Positions 15,406 to 25,300 are shown, counted from the first letter of the stretch. The stretch is 64,000 nt of DNA from DATBLE01 sp963734065 (GCA_963734065.1 CAVTFN010000005.1:806001-870000), one strand, 5' to 3'. Numbers and translations: made by a program. Notes: generated by a model not told the origin, from the letters alone.

Positions 15406-16215
15406 GACGAGCAGCACCACCCCGACGACGACCGACGCCGCGCCCGCCGCGCGCCACGCGGAGACGTGCTCCTTCAGCATCACCGCGGCCAGGACGGTGA
15501 CGAATACGACGCTCGTCTCGCGGACGGCGGCGACCGGCGCGGCGGGCGCAAGGCGCAATGCATAGAGAGCGAGCGCGTACGGCGCGAGCGTGAGCGGCGC
15601 GATCAGCAGCGTCTCCAGCCGAAAGCCGGCCCGCAGCGCCGGCGCGCCCCGCCGGATTGCAACCACCGCGGCGGTCACGAGCGCCGGGCCGACCATCACC
15701 GCCTCCAGGTAGGCGAGCGGATCGGCGAGCGTGACCCCCGTGTTGTCGATCAGGGTGTAGCCGGCGATCGTCGCGGCGATCGAAAGGCCGAAGACGGTGG
15801 CCGCGCGATCGGGGCGGCGGCCGCGCACGAGCAGGATCCCGGCCCCGACGGCGCAAACCCCCACCGCCTGGTTCCACGAGGTCGCCGCGCCGAGCGCGGC
15901 CACTGCCACGACCAGCACGAGCACGGGCGCCAGGCCGCGGGCGATCGGATAGAAGACCGAGAGCGGCGCGGCGGCGTAGGCCGCGCTCAGCAGCAGCACG
16001 TAGCCAAGCTCGAACGCGGCGCTGCCCGCGATGTACTTCCAGGCGCCGGCCTCGACGCGCCAGCGCGCGGCGGCGACGGGGGCGAATATCACCACCGCCA
16101 TGCAGAAGGCTGCGGCCGTCGCCGCCTGCGGGTCGCGGGTGCGCGCGAGGAGGACGTTCCAGAGCGCGTGCAGCACCGCCGCGCCGAGTGCAAGCGCGAG
16201 AGCATCCGCCGGCAC
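15400..16215 (-). CDS. EamA/DMT-family transporter
   Basis: Ten predicted transmembrane helices in two five-helix EamA repeats (residues 5-125 and 140-271), with the C-terminal repeat ending AAGAASVVVGVVLLVV. It is a drug/metabolite exporter-type membrane protein. GTG start at 16215, directly after the stop of the upstream oxidase gene (16218-16216), so the two are one transcriptional unit. It probably exports or imports a metabolite of the adjacent amine/amino-acid oxidase; the substrate is unknown. Confidence 0.83.
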   Translation of the reverse strand: MPADALALALGAAVLHALWNVLLARTRDPQAATAAAFCMAVVIFAPVAAARWRVEAGAWKYIAGSAAFELGYVLLLSAAYAAAPLSVFYPIARGLAPVLVLVVAVAALGAATSWNQAVGVCAVGAGILLVRGRRPDRAATVFGLSIAATIAGYTLIDNTGVTLADPLAYLEAVMVGPALVTAAVVAIRRGAPALRAGFRLETLLIAPLTLAPYALALYALRLAPAAPVAAVRETSVVFVTVLAAVMLKEHVSAWRAAGAASVVVGVVLLVV

Positions 16216-17568
16216 TCAGCGCGTCCCGATCCGCAGGCCGAGCACACGCGGGAGCGCGGCGACGGCGCGGGCGACGAGCGACGGCCGCCGCCCGGCCTCG
16301 TCGGCCGCCTCGACGGAGAGGATCGCGCGGCGGACGAGCGCGCCGCCGAGCTGGCGGACCGGCTCGGGCGGTAGGCGCGGCGGGACGCGGCCGGCAAGCG
16401 GGAGCCGCGCCCACTCGTCGTCGGAGCCGAGGACGAGCGAGGCCAGGATCTGCCCGCCGAGCCAGCTGGGGCCGACGCCGTTCCCGGAGTAGCCGGCGCC
16501 GTAGTGGATCCGCGTGCCCGCGACCGTGCCGAAGAACGGCAGCTGGTCGCTGGAGACGTCGACCGGCCCGCCCCACGCCCGCTCGACCCTCGCCGCGGCG
16601 AGCCCGGGGAGCAGCCGGCGCAGCCCCTGCTCGGCCCGCGCCACGGTCGGCGCGTCGTCGAAGAACCGCGAGTCGATCCGGCCGCTGCGCCCGATCGGCC
16701 CCGACGCCGAGCCCATCAGCACGCGGCCGTCCTCGGTCGTACGGAAGTAGTGGAGGAACATCCGGCCGTCGGCGATCGCCTCGCCGCCGGTCCAGCCGAT
16801 CTCGGCCAGCAGCTCGGGCACCGGCTCCGTGAGGACGACGTAGCTCCCGAACGGCGTCAGCGCACGGCTCGCCGGGCGCCAGCCGCTCATCCACGCGTTG
16901 GCGGCGACGACGACCTCGGGAGCGCGCAGCCGCCCGCGCCCGGTCACGACCCCCCCGGGGCGGATCGACGTCACGCGCGAGCGCTCGTGCAGCACGGCGC
17001 CGGCGCCGAGCGCTGCCCGGCGCAGGGCGCGGACGAGCCGGGCGGGCTGGACCGTGGCCGCGTCCGGAAAGCGCACCCCCCGCCGGAAGACCGGCGAGAT
17101 CCCCGGCTCGACCGGCAGAGCACGCTCCGGTGCGCCCAGCTCGGCCGCGACCCGAATCGCGTCCTCGACGGCGGCGTCCTGGGCGAACGTGGTCGAGACC
17201 TCGAGCAGCCCGCCGCGGCGGAGCCAGACGTCCTCGCCGAGCGCCTCTACAGCCGGAATCGCGCCTTCCGACGCGCGCGCGAGAACGAGCGCGGCTTCGT
17301 CGCCGAGCCGCGAGCGCAGGCGCGGCAGCGCGCACCAGTACGTCTCGAGAAATCCGCCGTTGCGGCCGCTCGGCCCGTAGCCGACGTGCTCGGCCTCGAG
17401 CACGGTCACGCGCAGGGCCGGGTCGCGCCGCTTCAGCTCGAGCGCGGTCCAGAGCCCGGTGTACCCGGCGCCGACGATCGCGACGTCGGCCTCGGCGTCG
17501 CCGGCGAGCGGCTCCGCCTCGGGATCGGGCGGCGCCTCTTCCAGCCACCACGGCACGCGGCTCAGCAC
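16216..17568 (-). CDS. FAD-dependent amine/amino-acid oxidoreductase (DAO family)
   Basis: A 450-residue DAO-fold flavoprotein. The FAD dinucleotide motif is at residues 29-45 (VAIVGAGYTGLWTALEL), GPSGRNGGF follows at about 64, and the C-terminal YSGNGVGPS loop closes on FAD. The sequence style (an N-terminal WW.E segment, then the dinucleotide motif) resembles gamma-glutamylputrescine oxidase (PuuB) and related secondary-amine oxidases. It is divergent from a class III aminotransferase with 20 bp between start codons, supporting an amine-degrading pair. EamA follows without a gap. Confidence 0.82.
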   Translation of the reverse strand: MLSRVPWWLEEAPPDPEAEPLAGDAEADVAIVGAGYTGLWTALELKRRDPALRVTVLEAEHVGYGPSGRNGGFLETYWCALPRLRSRLGDEAALVLARASEGAIPAVEALGEDVWLRRGGLLEVSTTFAQDAAVEDAIRVAAELGAPERALPVEPGISPVFRRGVRFPDAATVQPARLVRALRRAALGAGAVLHERSRVTSIRPGGVVTGRGRLRAPEVVVAANAWMSGWRPASRALTPFGSYVVLTEPVPELLAEIGWTGGEAIADGRMFLHYFRTTEDGRVLMGSASGPIGRSGRIDSRFFDDAPTVARAEQGLRRLLPGLAAARVERAWGGPVDVSSDQLPFFGTVAGTRIHYGAGYSGNGVGPSWLGGQILASLVLGSDDEWARLPLAGRVPPRLPPEPVRQLGGALVRRAILSVEAADEAGRRPSLVARAVAALPRVLGLRIGTR

Positions 17569-17588
17569 GGCGATAGCATCGCGGAGCC

Positions 17589-18824
17589 GTGACGCGCGCG
17601 TTCTGGAACCCGATGACGAACATGGGCGCCTTCCGCGACCGCGGGGTCACGATCGTCCGCGGCGAGGCGTCGACCGTCTGGGACGACGCCGGCAAGGCGC
17701 TGATCGACATCTCCGGCGCGCTCTGGTACTGCAACATCGGCTACGGGCGCGCGGAGCTCGCCGACGCGGCCGCCGCCCAGATGCGCGAGCTCGCCTCGTA
17801 CAAGACGTACGACGGGTTCACCTCACCGCAGACCGAGGCGCTGGCGGAGCGCGTGGCCGAGGTCGTGCCGCTGGACGGCGCCAAGGTCTTCTTCACCTCC
17901 GGCGGCGGCGAGTCGATCGACACGGCGGCGAAGCTCGCGCGCGCCTACTGGGCTGCGACCGGCAAGCCGGACAAGCACGCGGTGATCTCCCGCCAGTTCG
18001 CCTACCACGGCTCGAACGCGTACGGCACCTCGCTGGGCGGGATGGCTGCGCTGACGGACGTGTACGGACGGCTCGTCCCGGACGTCGACCAGGTGCCGTG
18101 GGACGACGCGGAGGCGCTCGCCGAGGCGATCGACCGCGCGGGCGCGGAGAAGGTCGCCGCCTTCTTCGCCGAGCCGATCATCGGTGCTGGCGGCGTGCTG
18201 GTCCCACCCGACGGCTACCTCTACCGGATCCAGGAGATCTGCCGCGAGCGCGAGGTGCTGCTCGTGCTGGACGAGGTGATCACCGGCTTCGGACGCACAG
18301 GCGAGTGGTTCGCGACCGGCCGGTACGGGCTGTCTCCCGACCTGATCACGGTCGCGAAGGGGATCACGTCCGGCTACATCCCGCTGGGCGGGGTGATCGC
18401 CTCGGCGCGCGTGGCCGAGCCGTTCTGGGCCGAAGGCACGGCCAATGTCTTCCGCCACGGCTTCACCTACGCCGGGCATGCAACCGCCTGCGCGGTCGGG
18501 CTCGCGAACCTCGACGTGATCGAGCGCGAGGGGCTGGTCCAGCGCGTGCGCGAGCTCGAGCCGGTGCTGGCGGACACGCTCCGGCCGCTCGCCGACCACC
18601 CGGCGGTAGCCGAGGTCCGCACCGGCGTCGGGCTGCTCGGCGCGGTCGAGCTCGCCGATCCGTCGAAGCTCCCGGCCGTGATCGACGCCGCGTACGAGCG
18701 CGGCGTGCTGGTGCGGGGCATCCGCGGCGTCGCCCTCCAGGTCTCGCCGCCGTTCGTGATCACCGAGGACGAGCTCGTTCAGACGGCGCAGGTGTTCAGC
18801 GACGCGCTGGACGCAGCCGCGTAG
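17589..18824 (+). CDS. Class III (omega-amino acid/diamine) aminotransferase
   Basis: PLP transaminase of 411 residues. SGGGESIDTAAKLAR (about 98) binds the PLP phosphate, LDEVITGFGRTGEWF (about 225) carries the PLP-N1 Asp, and the Schiff-base Lys is about residue 257 in VAKGITSGYIPLGG. The GTG start at 17589 lies 20 bases from the divergent oxidase start, so transcription is probably leaderless. The pair could convert an omega-amino acid or diamine, one oxidising and one transaminating; the substrate is not determined. A 13-bp palindrome (18839-18867) lies just after the stop. Confidence 0.88.
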   Translation: MTRAFWNPMTNMGAFRDRGVTIVRGEASTVWDDAGKALIDISGALWYCNIGYGRAELADAAAAQMRELASYKTYDGFTSPQTEALAERVAEVVPLDGAKVFFTSGGGESIDTAAKLARAYWAATGKPDKHAVISRQFAYHGSNAYGTSLGGMAALTDVYGRLVPDVDQVPWDDAEALAEAIDRAGAEKVAAFFAEPIIGAGGVLVPPDGYLYRIQEICREREVLLVLDEVITGFGRTGEWFATGRYGLSPDLITVAKGITSGYIPLGGVIASARVAEPFWAEGTANVFRHGFTYAGHATACAVGLANLDVIEREGLVQRVRELEPVLADTLRPLADHPAVAEVRTGVGLLGAVELADPSKLPAVIDAAYERGVLVRGIRGVALQVSPPFVITEDELVQTAQVFSDALDAAA

Positions 18825-18838
18825 GCGCACGACTCTCT

Positions 18839-18867
18839 AGGGACAGACCCCGGAGGGGTCTGTCCCT
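18839..18867. repeat. Dispersed palindromic repeat, copy 2 (at a gene end)
   Basis: A perfect 13-bp inverted repeat: AGGGACAGACCCC (18839-18851), loop GGA, GGGGTCTGTCCCT (18855-18867), 15 bases after the aminotransferase stop. It could act as a terminator but lacks a T tract. It belongs to the RGGGWCWGWCCCY family seen at 49533 and 49589. Confidence 0.65.
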
Positions 18868-18965
18868 GCAGAAAGGCAGCGGCTCAGATCAGCCGGTTGC
18901 CACGATTGTGTGAATTCTGCCGCCTTGCTGTTCCGCGACGACCGCGAGCCGCCTACCGTCGGGCG

Positions 18966-19406
18966 ATGCCCCGGATCAGCGCGTTCTATGGAATCTCCAT
19001 CTGGATGTACTGGAACGAGGGAGCCCATGCCCGACCGCACTTCCACGCCCGGTACGCAGGTCAAGCGGCGTCGATCGATCTCGATGGAGAGATCCTCGCC
19101 GGTTCCTTGCCGCATCGCGCGCTCGCACTCGTCGCCGAGTGGGCGTCTGATCATCGAGATGAGCTCCTCGACAACTGGGAGCGAGCCAGGCGCAGCGAGC
19201 CCTTACAACCGATCGAGCCGCTTGCCTACCATGGTCGACATGGAGCAACTCGTCGACGTGACAGCCGTCGAGGTGATCGGCGACTATCGGTTGCGTCTCA
19301 CGTTCGCAGACGGGACGATCGGGGACGTCGAGTTCGACACGATCGATTGGAGCGGCGTCTTCGAGCCATTGCGCGATCCGGCATTCTTCGCCCGGGTCTC
19401 GGTTGA
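18966..19406 (+). CDS. DUF4160 protein (toxin-antitoxin-like pair, first gene)
   Basis: The first about 80 residues (MPRISAFYGISIWMYWNEG, then ARPHFHARYAGQAASIDLDGEI) are a DUF4160 domain, a small family usually encoded next to DUF2442 proteins. DUF4160 proteins normally end soon after the WERAR-rich helix. Here the frame has no stop there and continues about 55 Arg-rich residues, overlapping the DUF2442 gene in another frame by 176 bases. The extra tail looks non-coding in character, so a lost stop codon is likely. ATG at 18966; no good ribosome site is seen. Confidence 0.65.
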   Translation: MPRISAFYGISIWMYWNEGAHARPHFHARYAGQAASIDLDGEILAGSLPHRALALVAEWASDHRDELLDNWERARRSEPLQPIEPLAYHGRHGATRRRDSRRGDRRLSVASHVRRRDDRGRRVRHDRLERRLRAIARSGILRPGLG

Positions 19407-19500
19407 CCACGAGGCGGGAACGATCGCCTGGCCAAACGGCGTCGACATGGCCCCTGAGCCGCTGTACGCCGCCGCCAGAAGTCATCCGGCTGGCACCTGA
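19231..19500 (+). CDS. DUF2442 protein (toxin-antitoxin-like pair, second gene)
   Basis: An 89-residue protein matching DUF2442: VTAVEVIGDYRLRLTFADG, then DVEFDTIDWSGVFEPLRDPAFFARVSVD and IAWPNGVDMAPEPLY. Start at ATG 19231 or 19240 (MVDMEQ). It is the usual partner of DUF4160; such pairs are suspected toxin-antitoxin or metal-related modules, but the biochemical role is not established. It overlaps the read-through tail of the upstream gene. Confidence 0.75.
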   Translation: MVDMEQLVDVTAVEVIGDYRLRLTFADGTIGDVEFDTIDWSGVFEPLRDPAFFARVSVDHEAGTIAWPNGVDMAPEPLYAAARSHPAGT

Positions 19501-19514
19501 GGCGTCCGCGCGGC

Positions 19515-20150
19515 TCAGACGAGCCGGTGCTCGGTCGCCCAGCGCGTCAGCTCGTGGCGCGTGGACAGCTGGAGCTTGCGCAGGACGCTGGAGACGTGGC
19601 TCTCGACCGTCTTCACCGAGAGGCTCAGGCGCGCGGCGATCTCCTTGTACATGTAGCCGCGCGCGATCAGCTGGAGCACCTCGCGCTCCCGCGGGGTGAG
19701 CTCCTCGAGCTCCGCGTCGCCGCCGACCCGCTCGCCGCTCCTGAACGCGTCGAGCACGAAGCCGGCCAGCCTCGGCGAGAAGACCGCGTCACCGGCGGCC
19801 ACCCGCTCGATCGCGGCGGCCAGCTCCTCCGCCGAGATCGTCTTCGTGACGTAGCCGCGGGCGCCCGCGCGGATCACGGCGATCACGTCCTCCGGCGCGT
19901 CGGACACGGAGAGCGCCAGGAAGCGGACGCCCGGCCGCTCGGCCGCGACCGCGTTGATGATCGCGTCCCCGCTGCCGTCGGGCAGGTGGACGTCCAGCAG
20001 CACCACGTCGGGATCGTGCTCCCTGATCACGGGCACGGCGTCCGCGACGTTCCCGGCCTCGCCGACGATCTCGACCCTGCTCCCGAGCTCGGCCCGCACG
20101 CCGCTGAGGAAGAGCTCGTGGTCGTCGACCAGGACGACGCGCGGCTTCAC
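19515..20150 (-). CDS. NarL/LiaR-type response regulator
   Basis: A 211-residue regulator: a receiver domain with the phospho-Asp in VVLLDVHLPDGSG (about residue 53) and a LuxR-type HTH at the C-terminus (LTPREREVLQLIARGYMYKEIA). The GTG start at 20150 overlaps the kinase stop by four bases (GTGA). It is the output of the pspC-liaF/kinase/regulator operon, a likely cell-envelope stress system. Confidence 0.93.
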   Translation of the reverse strand: MKPRVVLVDDHELFLSGVRAELGSRVEIVGEAGNVADAVPVIREHDPDVVLLDVHLPDGSGDAIINAVAAERPGVRFLALSVSDAPEDVIAVIRAGARGYVTKTISAEELAAAIERVAAGDAVFSPRLAGFVLDAFRSGERVGGDAELEELTPREREVLQLIARGYMYKEIAARLSLSVKTVESHVSSVLRKLQLSTRHELTRWATEHRLV

Positions 20151-21226
20151 GAGGGACGCCTCGGCAGCCGCAGCTCGATCTCGGTCCCGGCGCCGGGCGC
20201 GGTGGTCACGGTCGCACGCCCGCCGGCGCGCTCCATCCGCCCCTCGATCGACTCGGTCAGGCCCAGCCGGCCCTTGGGCACCGCGGCGCGGTCGAAGCCG
20301 ACGCCACGGTCGCGGACGAAGACGGCAGCCGCCTCGTCGGTGACCTCGACGTAGACGTCGACCTCGTCGGTGCCGGCGAACTTCGCCGCGTTCGCCATCG
20401 CCTCCCGCGCAGCCAGGACGACGGCGCCGACGGCCTCGTCGACCGGGCAGTCGCCCGCGCTGGCCAGCTCGATCCGGACGCCGTACAGCTCCTCGACGTC
20501 GGCGGCGGCCGTCGAGAGCGCCGCCAGCAGCGACGCGGACTCGTCTCCGAGCGGCCGGTCGCCGTAGAGCCAGCCGCGCAGCTCCCGCTCCTGCCGGCGC
20601 GCGATCGCGGCGACGCGCCGCGGCTCCTGCGCGTGCCGCTGGACGAGCGCCAGGGTCTGGAGGACGGAGTCGTGCACGCGCGCGGCGACCTCGGCCCGCT
20701 CCTCGCTGCGAATCCTCGCCGCCCGCTCGGCGTCGCGCTCGAGCGCGAGCCGCCACAGCCATGGCCCACCGACCATCAGAAGCGCGCCGGCGACGGCGCC
20801 CGGAGCAAGGACGGCCGCATCCGGGCTCCCGCCGGAAAGAAGGAGCACCGCGCCGGCGGCGGCGACGACGAGTCCGGCGTAGGACACGGGTGCGTCGGCG
20901 CGAAAGCTTCCCCCGCGGCGCCAGGCAAGCGCAAGACCGAGGGCAATCAGGGTGACCCCGGCGACCGAGCGGTCGGAGAGGCCGATGGCGTGGAGCAGGA
21001 GCGCGCCCGCGATCACCAACGCCAGCACGAACAGCCAGACGGTGTGGGACCGGTTGTGGAGCCAGAGCGCGAGGTAGAGCACGATGCCGGCCCCGCCGGC
21101 CAGCGCCAGCAGGGTGAAGACGAGGCGAACGAGCGTGACGTCGACGGCGAGGGACTGCGCGATCCTCGCGCAGACGCCTGCGATCACTCGGTCATCGCCG
21201 ACGGCGGAGACCCTCGACAGCGGCAT
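20147..21226 (-). CDS. PspC-domain sensor histidine kinase
   Basis: A 359-residue kinase. The N-terminal PspC domain (VIAGVCARIAQSLAVDVTLVRLVFTLLAL split over residues 13-45) is followed by several TM helices, a HisKA_3 dimerisation helix with the phospho-His in ARVHDSVLQTL, and an HATPase_c domain with DRGVGF. The HK/RR pair overlaps by four bases. The PspC module upstream of a NarL-type kinase is the usual actinobacterial LiaS/DesK-like arrangement for envelope stress. Confidence 0.92.
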   Translation of the reverse strand: MPLSRVSAVGDDRVIAGVCARIAQSLAVDVTLVRLVFTLLALAGGAGIVLYLALWLHNRSHTVWLFVLALVIAGALLLHAIGLSDRSVAGVTLIALGLALAWRRGGSFRADAPVSYAGLVVAAAGAVLLLSGGSPDAAVLAPGAVAGALLMVGGPWLWRLALERDAERAARIRSEERAEVAARVHDSVLQTLALVQRHAQEPRRVAAIARRQERELRGWLYGDRPLGDESASLLAALSTAAADVEELYGVRIELASAGDCPVDEAVGAVVLAAREAMANAAKFAGTDEVDVYVEVTDEAAAVFVRDRGVGFDRAAVPKGRLGLTESIEGRMERAGGRATVTTAPGAGTEIELRLPRRPS

Positions 21227-21232
21227 CGGTGC

Positions 21233-22180
21233 TCATGGTAAGTGGCGGCTCACCCGCAGCGACCCGGCGCCCACGTGGGCGTCGAGCACGAGCACACGCG
21301 CGCCCCGCTCGGTGACGGCATCGTCGACGTTGCGGCCGTCGTTCGCCTCGCCGAACAGGTTCAGGTTGCCGAGCCCCACGTCGGCCTTCACGCGGAGGGC
21401 AGCGCCGGGAGGAACGATCACGCGCAGGCCGCCGACGTCGACGCGCGTGGTGAGCTTCGTCTCGCCGACCGGCAGGCGAACGTTGCGCAGGTCGACGAAG
21501 AGGTCGCCGACGCCGAGCCGGTAGCTCCGGTGGAGGTCGGCGGCGGAGGACGGCACGTAGGTCTCGTTGCCGACTCCGCGACTCAGGTGCACCGGGAAGA
21601 CGGCGACGAAGACCGCGACCGTGACGAGCAGGAGCGCGAGCAGGCTGCCGACGACGATGAGGAGCGTGCGCCAGAAGCGGCCGCGGCGGGCAGGCGCTAC
21701 GGCGGCCGGGACTGTCGGGGCGTCCGTGGCGGCGTCGCCGGCCGAGCTGGCGGCGGGGGCGGCGGGCTCGTCGACCCCGCGCCTCCGGGTGAGCAGGAAG
21801 ACCGCGCCGCCGCTAATCAGGAGAAGCATCCAGGCCGCGTCGCCCGAGGGCCAGAGGCTGACGCGGGAGAGCAGCACCGCGGCGGCGACCGCGGCGATGC
21901 CGAGCGCGATCACGGTCAGTGGGTGGTTTCGCCGCTCGCGGAGCGCCGCCGATGCGATCGAGTCCTCCTTGCCCTCGTCCGGGATGACCAGCGCGGCGGC
22001 GAGGTAGATCAGGATCCCGGCGCCGCCGATCAGCGCGAGCACGACGAACCCGACCCGGTAGAAGGCGGGGTGGATGCCGAAGTAGCGCGCGAGGCCCCCG
22101 CTGACCCCCGCGAGCATGCGGTCGGAACGGCTGCGCTCGAGGCGCCTGGCCGCGGGTTGGACGACTGTCTGCTCGCTCAT
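21233..22180 (-). CDS. PspC/LiaF-like membrane protein
   Basis: A 315-residue membrane protein: a PspC domain at residues 15-75 (RMLAGVSGGLARYFGIHP), further TM helices near 88-125 and 170-195, and a C-terminal beta-rich LiaF-like domain (LRVIVPPGAALRVKADVGLGN). It starts at ATG 22180 and lies six bases ahead of the PspC kinase. LiaF-type proteins restrain the kinase in the absence of envelope damage, so this is likely the third member of a LiaFSR-like system. Confidence 0.87.
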   Translation of the reverse strand: MSEQTVVQPAARRLERSRSDRMLAGVSGGLARYFGIHPAFYRVGFVVLALIGGAGILIYLAAALVIPDEGKEDSIASAALRERRNHPLTVIALGIAAVAAAVLLSRVSLWPSGDAAWMLLLISGGAVFLLTRRRGVDEPAAPAASSAGDAATDAPTVPAAVAPARRGRFWRTLLIVVGSLLALLLVTVAVFVAVFPVHLSRGVGNETYVPSSAADLHRSYRLGVGDLFVDLRNVRLPVGETKLTTRVDVGGLRVIVPPGAALRVKADVGLGNLNLFGEANDGRNVDDAVTERGARVLVLDAHVGAGSLRVSRHLP

Positions 22181-22223
22181 GCAGCCAGAGTGACCGACGG
22201 TGGCCCGACCGGCTATCCGGAAT

Positions 22224-22241
22224 GACCCTGGTCCGACCCTG
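22224..22241. promoter_or_regulatory. GACCCTG direct repeat, 11-bp pitch, in a divergent promoter region
   Basis: Two exact heptamers GACCCTG (22224-22230 and 22235-22241) are separated by 4 bases. They lie between the pspC operon (start 22180, minus) and the BTAD regulator (start 22321, plus). Seven plus four bases is the spacing of SARP/BTAD and OmpR-type winged-helix binding sites. On the minus strand a TAGCCG sits exactly 8 bases after the second repeat, as in SARP-activated promoters. Confidence 0.5.
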
Positions 22242-22320
22242 AGCCGAGTCCCGAACAGCGACCGTCGGGCCCGGGACCTTTCCCGCGAGTGTGACGAGTG
22301 CCACAATCGCGGCGAGCAAG

Positions 22321-25300
22321 ATGGAATCCCTGGAATTCCTGATCCTCGGCCCGGTCGAGGTGCGCGCGGGCGAGCGCACGATCAACGTGCGGCGGAGGCA
22401 GAGTCGCGCGATCCTCGCCCTGCTGCTCCTGCATGCCGGCGAGGTCGTCGCCACGGATGTCCTGATCGACGAGATCTGGGGGGAGACGCCGCCGAAGCAC
22501 GCCCGTGCCGCGCTGCACAACTGCGTGTCTCAGCTGCGCAGGGAGCTCGGCGAGGGCGTGATCGTCGCCCGCGATGCCGCCTACATCCTTCACGTCGACC
22601 CCGACCAGCTGGACCTCGCCCGCTTCGAACGGCTCGTCGCCGAGGCTCGCGGGTCCCGGTCCGCCGAGGAGCGCGCCGGCCGGCTTGGCCGGGCGCTCGA
22701 GCTCTGGCGCGGGCCGCCGCTCGGCGATCTGGTCTACGAGCCCTTCGCGAGGGCCGAGATTCCCCGCCTCGAAGGCCTCCGTCTCGCTGCGCAGCAAGAC
22801 CTGATCGACGCGCAGCTCGAGCTCGGCCGGCACGCCGACGTCGTCGCCGAGCTCGGCGCGCTCGTCCAGCAGCATCGCTTCGACGAACGGCTACGTGCCC
22901 AGCTCATGCTCGCGCACTACCGCTCCGGCCGGCAGGCGCACGCCCTCGCGGCCTACCAGGACGCGCGCCGGGCGCTCGCGGAGGAGCTCGGGCTCGAGCC
23001 GGGTGTTGCCCTGCGCGAGCTGGAGCAGGCGATCCTGCGCCAGGATCCGTCGCTCGACCTGCCCGCCGTCCTCCCGTCGGTCGAGGAGCGGCGGAAGACG
23101 GTGACCGTCCTGTCCTGCGAGATCGCGCCGGCAGTCTCGGGGCTCGACCCCGAGGCGGTGCGCAGGTCGACCGTGAGGGCGCTCGTGGCCGCCCGCGCCG
23201 CGATCGACGCCCACGGCGGGTCGGTCGAGACCCGGTCAGGCGACGAGCTCCTCGGCGTCTTCGGCATTCCCGCAGCGCACGAGGACGACGCGCTCCGGGC
23301 GGTGCGGGCAGCGGTCGAGCTCCGGGACGAGCTCGACGGCACAGAGCTCCACCTCGCAGTCGACACCGGCGAGGTGCTGGCGGGGCACGGCTTCGTCGCA
23401 GGCGAGGTCGTCGCTTGTGCTCGGCGGCTCGCGCGAGCGTCCGCCGCCGGCGAGATCCTGTTGGGGAAAGCGACGCTCGGGCTGTGCAGCAACGCCGTCA
23501 GCGTCGAGCCCGCGGGCAGCGCGCACCGCCTGCTCGCCGTCGAACGCGGAGCGCGCCCGATTGCGCGCTCGCTCGACGCGCCGCTCGTCGGGCGCGAGCA
23601 AGAGCTGGCGGCGCTCCGTCGGGCCTACGAGGAGGCCTGCGGGGAAGGCCGGTGCCGGCGGGTCGCGATCCTCGGCGAGCCGGGGATCGGAAAGACGCGC
23701 CTGGCCCGGGAGCTCGTCGCCGGAGTCGCCGGCGAGGCCGCAGTCCTGGTCGGTCGTTGCGTCTCGTACGGAGCCGGTGCGACCTACCTGCCTCTGCGGG
23801 AGATGCTCGCGCAGGCCGGCGGCGACCTGGCGGCGATCACCGGCGACGCCGATGCCGTCGGAGAGCAGCTGCTCGGCGTCCGGCGCTTCTTCGAGCACCG
23901 CGCCCGTGAGCGCCCGCTCGTGCTCGTCTTCGACGACGTCCACTGGGCCGAGCCTGCGCTGCTCGATCTCGTCGAGCAGCTCGGCGAACGGGCGGAAGGG
24001 CCGATCCTGGCGCTCTGCCTCGCCCGGCCGGAGCTCCGTGAAAGCCGCCCCGCGCTGGCCGAGGGTGCGATCGAGCTCGGCCCGCTGGGCGAGAAGCATG
24101 TGCGCACGCTCGTCGACTCCCTCGCCGGCGAGGTCTCCGACGCGGTCCGCGCGCGGGTCGTCGACGGCGCAGGGGGAAACCCGCTGTTCGCCGAGCAGCT
24201 GGTCGCATTCGCCGAGGAAGGGGGCGCCGTCGACGTGGTGCCGAGCTCCGCCGAGGCGCTGATCGCCGCCCGCCTCGACCGGCTCGAGCCGGTGGAGCTC
24301 GCCGTGCTGCAACGTGCGGCCGTCGTCGGGCGCCTGTTCTCGCGCAGCGCCGTGGAGGAGCTCTCGCCGCCGCGCGATTCGGCGGTCGGCGAGCTCCTCC
24401 GGGGACTGGCCGAGAAGGGCTTCGTCCGCCGGCGGCGCGGCGGCTTCCGCTTCCACCACGTCCTCGTGCGCGACGTCGCCTACGCCTCGCTGCCGAAGAC
24501 CGAGCGGGCGCAGCTGCACGAGCGCCTGGCCGACTGGCTCGACGAGTGGCATGAGCCGGACGAGCTCGTCGGCTACCACCTCGAGCAGGCCTATCGCCTG
24601 CGAGCGGAGCTCGGCCGGATCGACGGGCGTGCGCGGCGGCTGGCGACCGACGCGGGTGGACGGCTGGGCGCGGCCGGGATCGAGGCGTGGAAGCGCGGCG
24701 ACACGCCGGCCGCCGTCAACCTGCTCGGGCGCGCGACTGGGCTCCTGCCGGAGCACGATTCCGTCCGCCTCGAGCACTGCTGCGAGCTCGGCCTCGCGCT
24801 GCTGACGGCCGGCGAGCTCCGGCGCGCCGATGAGACGCTCGCAGCAGCCGCCAAGACCGCGGCCGAGGCCGGCGATCGCCGACTCGAGCTGCGTGCTCGC
24901 GTCGAGCTCGCCTATCTACGCCTGTTCAGCGATGAAGGCGGGGCAGACGAGCTTCTCGACTTCGCCGCGGTCGCACTGCCCGTCTTCGACGGGATCGAGG
25001 ACTTCCGCTCGCTCGGCAGGGCTTGGCTGACGCTGTCCTTCGTCCACGGCTTGATGCACTGTCGGCACGCCGCAGCAACTGAGGCCGCGGAGCGCGCGCT
25101 GGACTGTTATCGCCGATCCGGCTGGCCGGTAACACCGTGCCTCGCCTATCTCTCAGCGGCGGCGCAGAACGGCGCGATGCCTGTGCATGAGGCCATCCGG
25201 CGCTGCCGGCAGCTACTTGCTCGGGCCGATCTCGGCGGCGAGGCGAACGTTCTCCCGTCGCTGGCCGAGCTCGAGGCCATGCGTGGGCGCGTTGCGGAGG

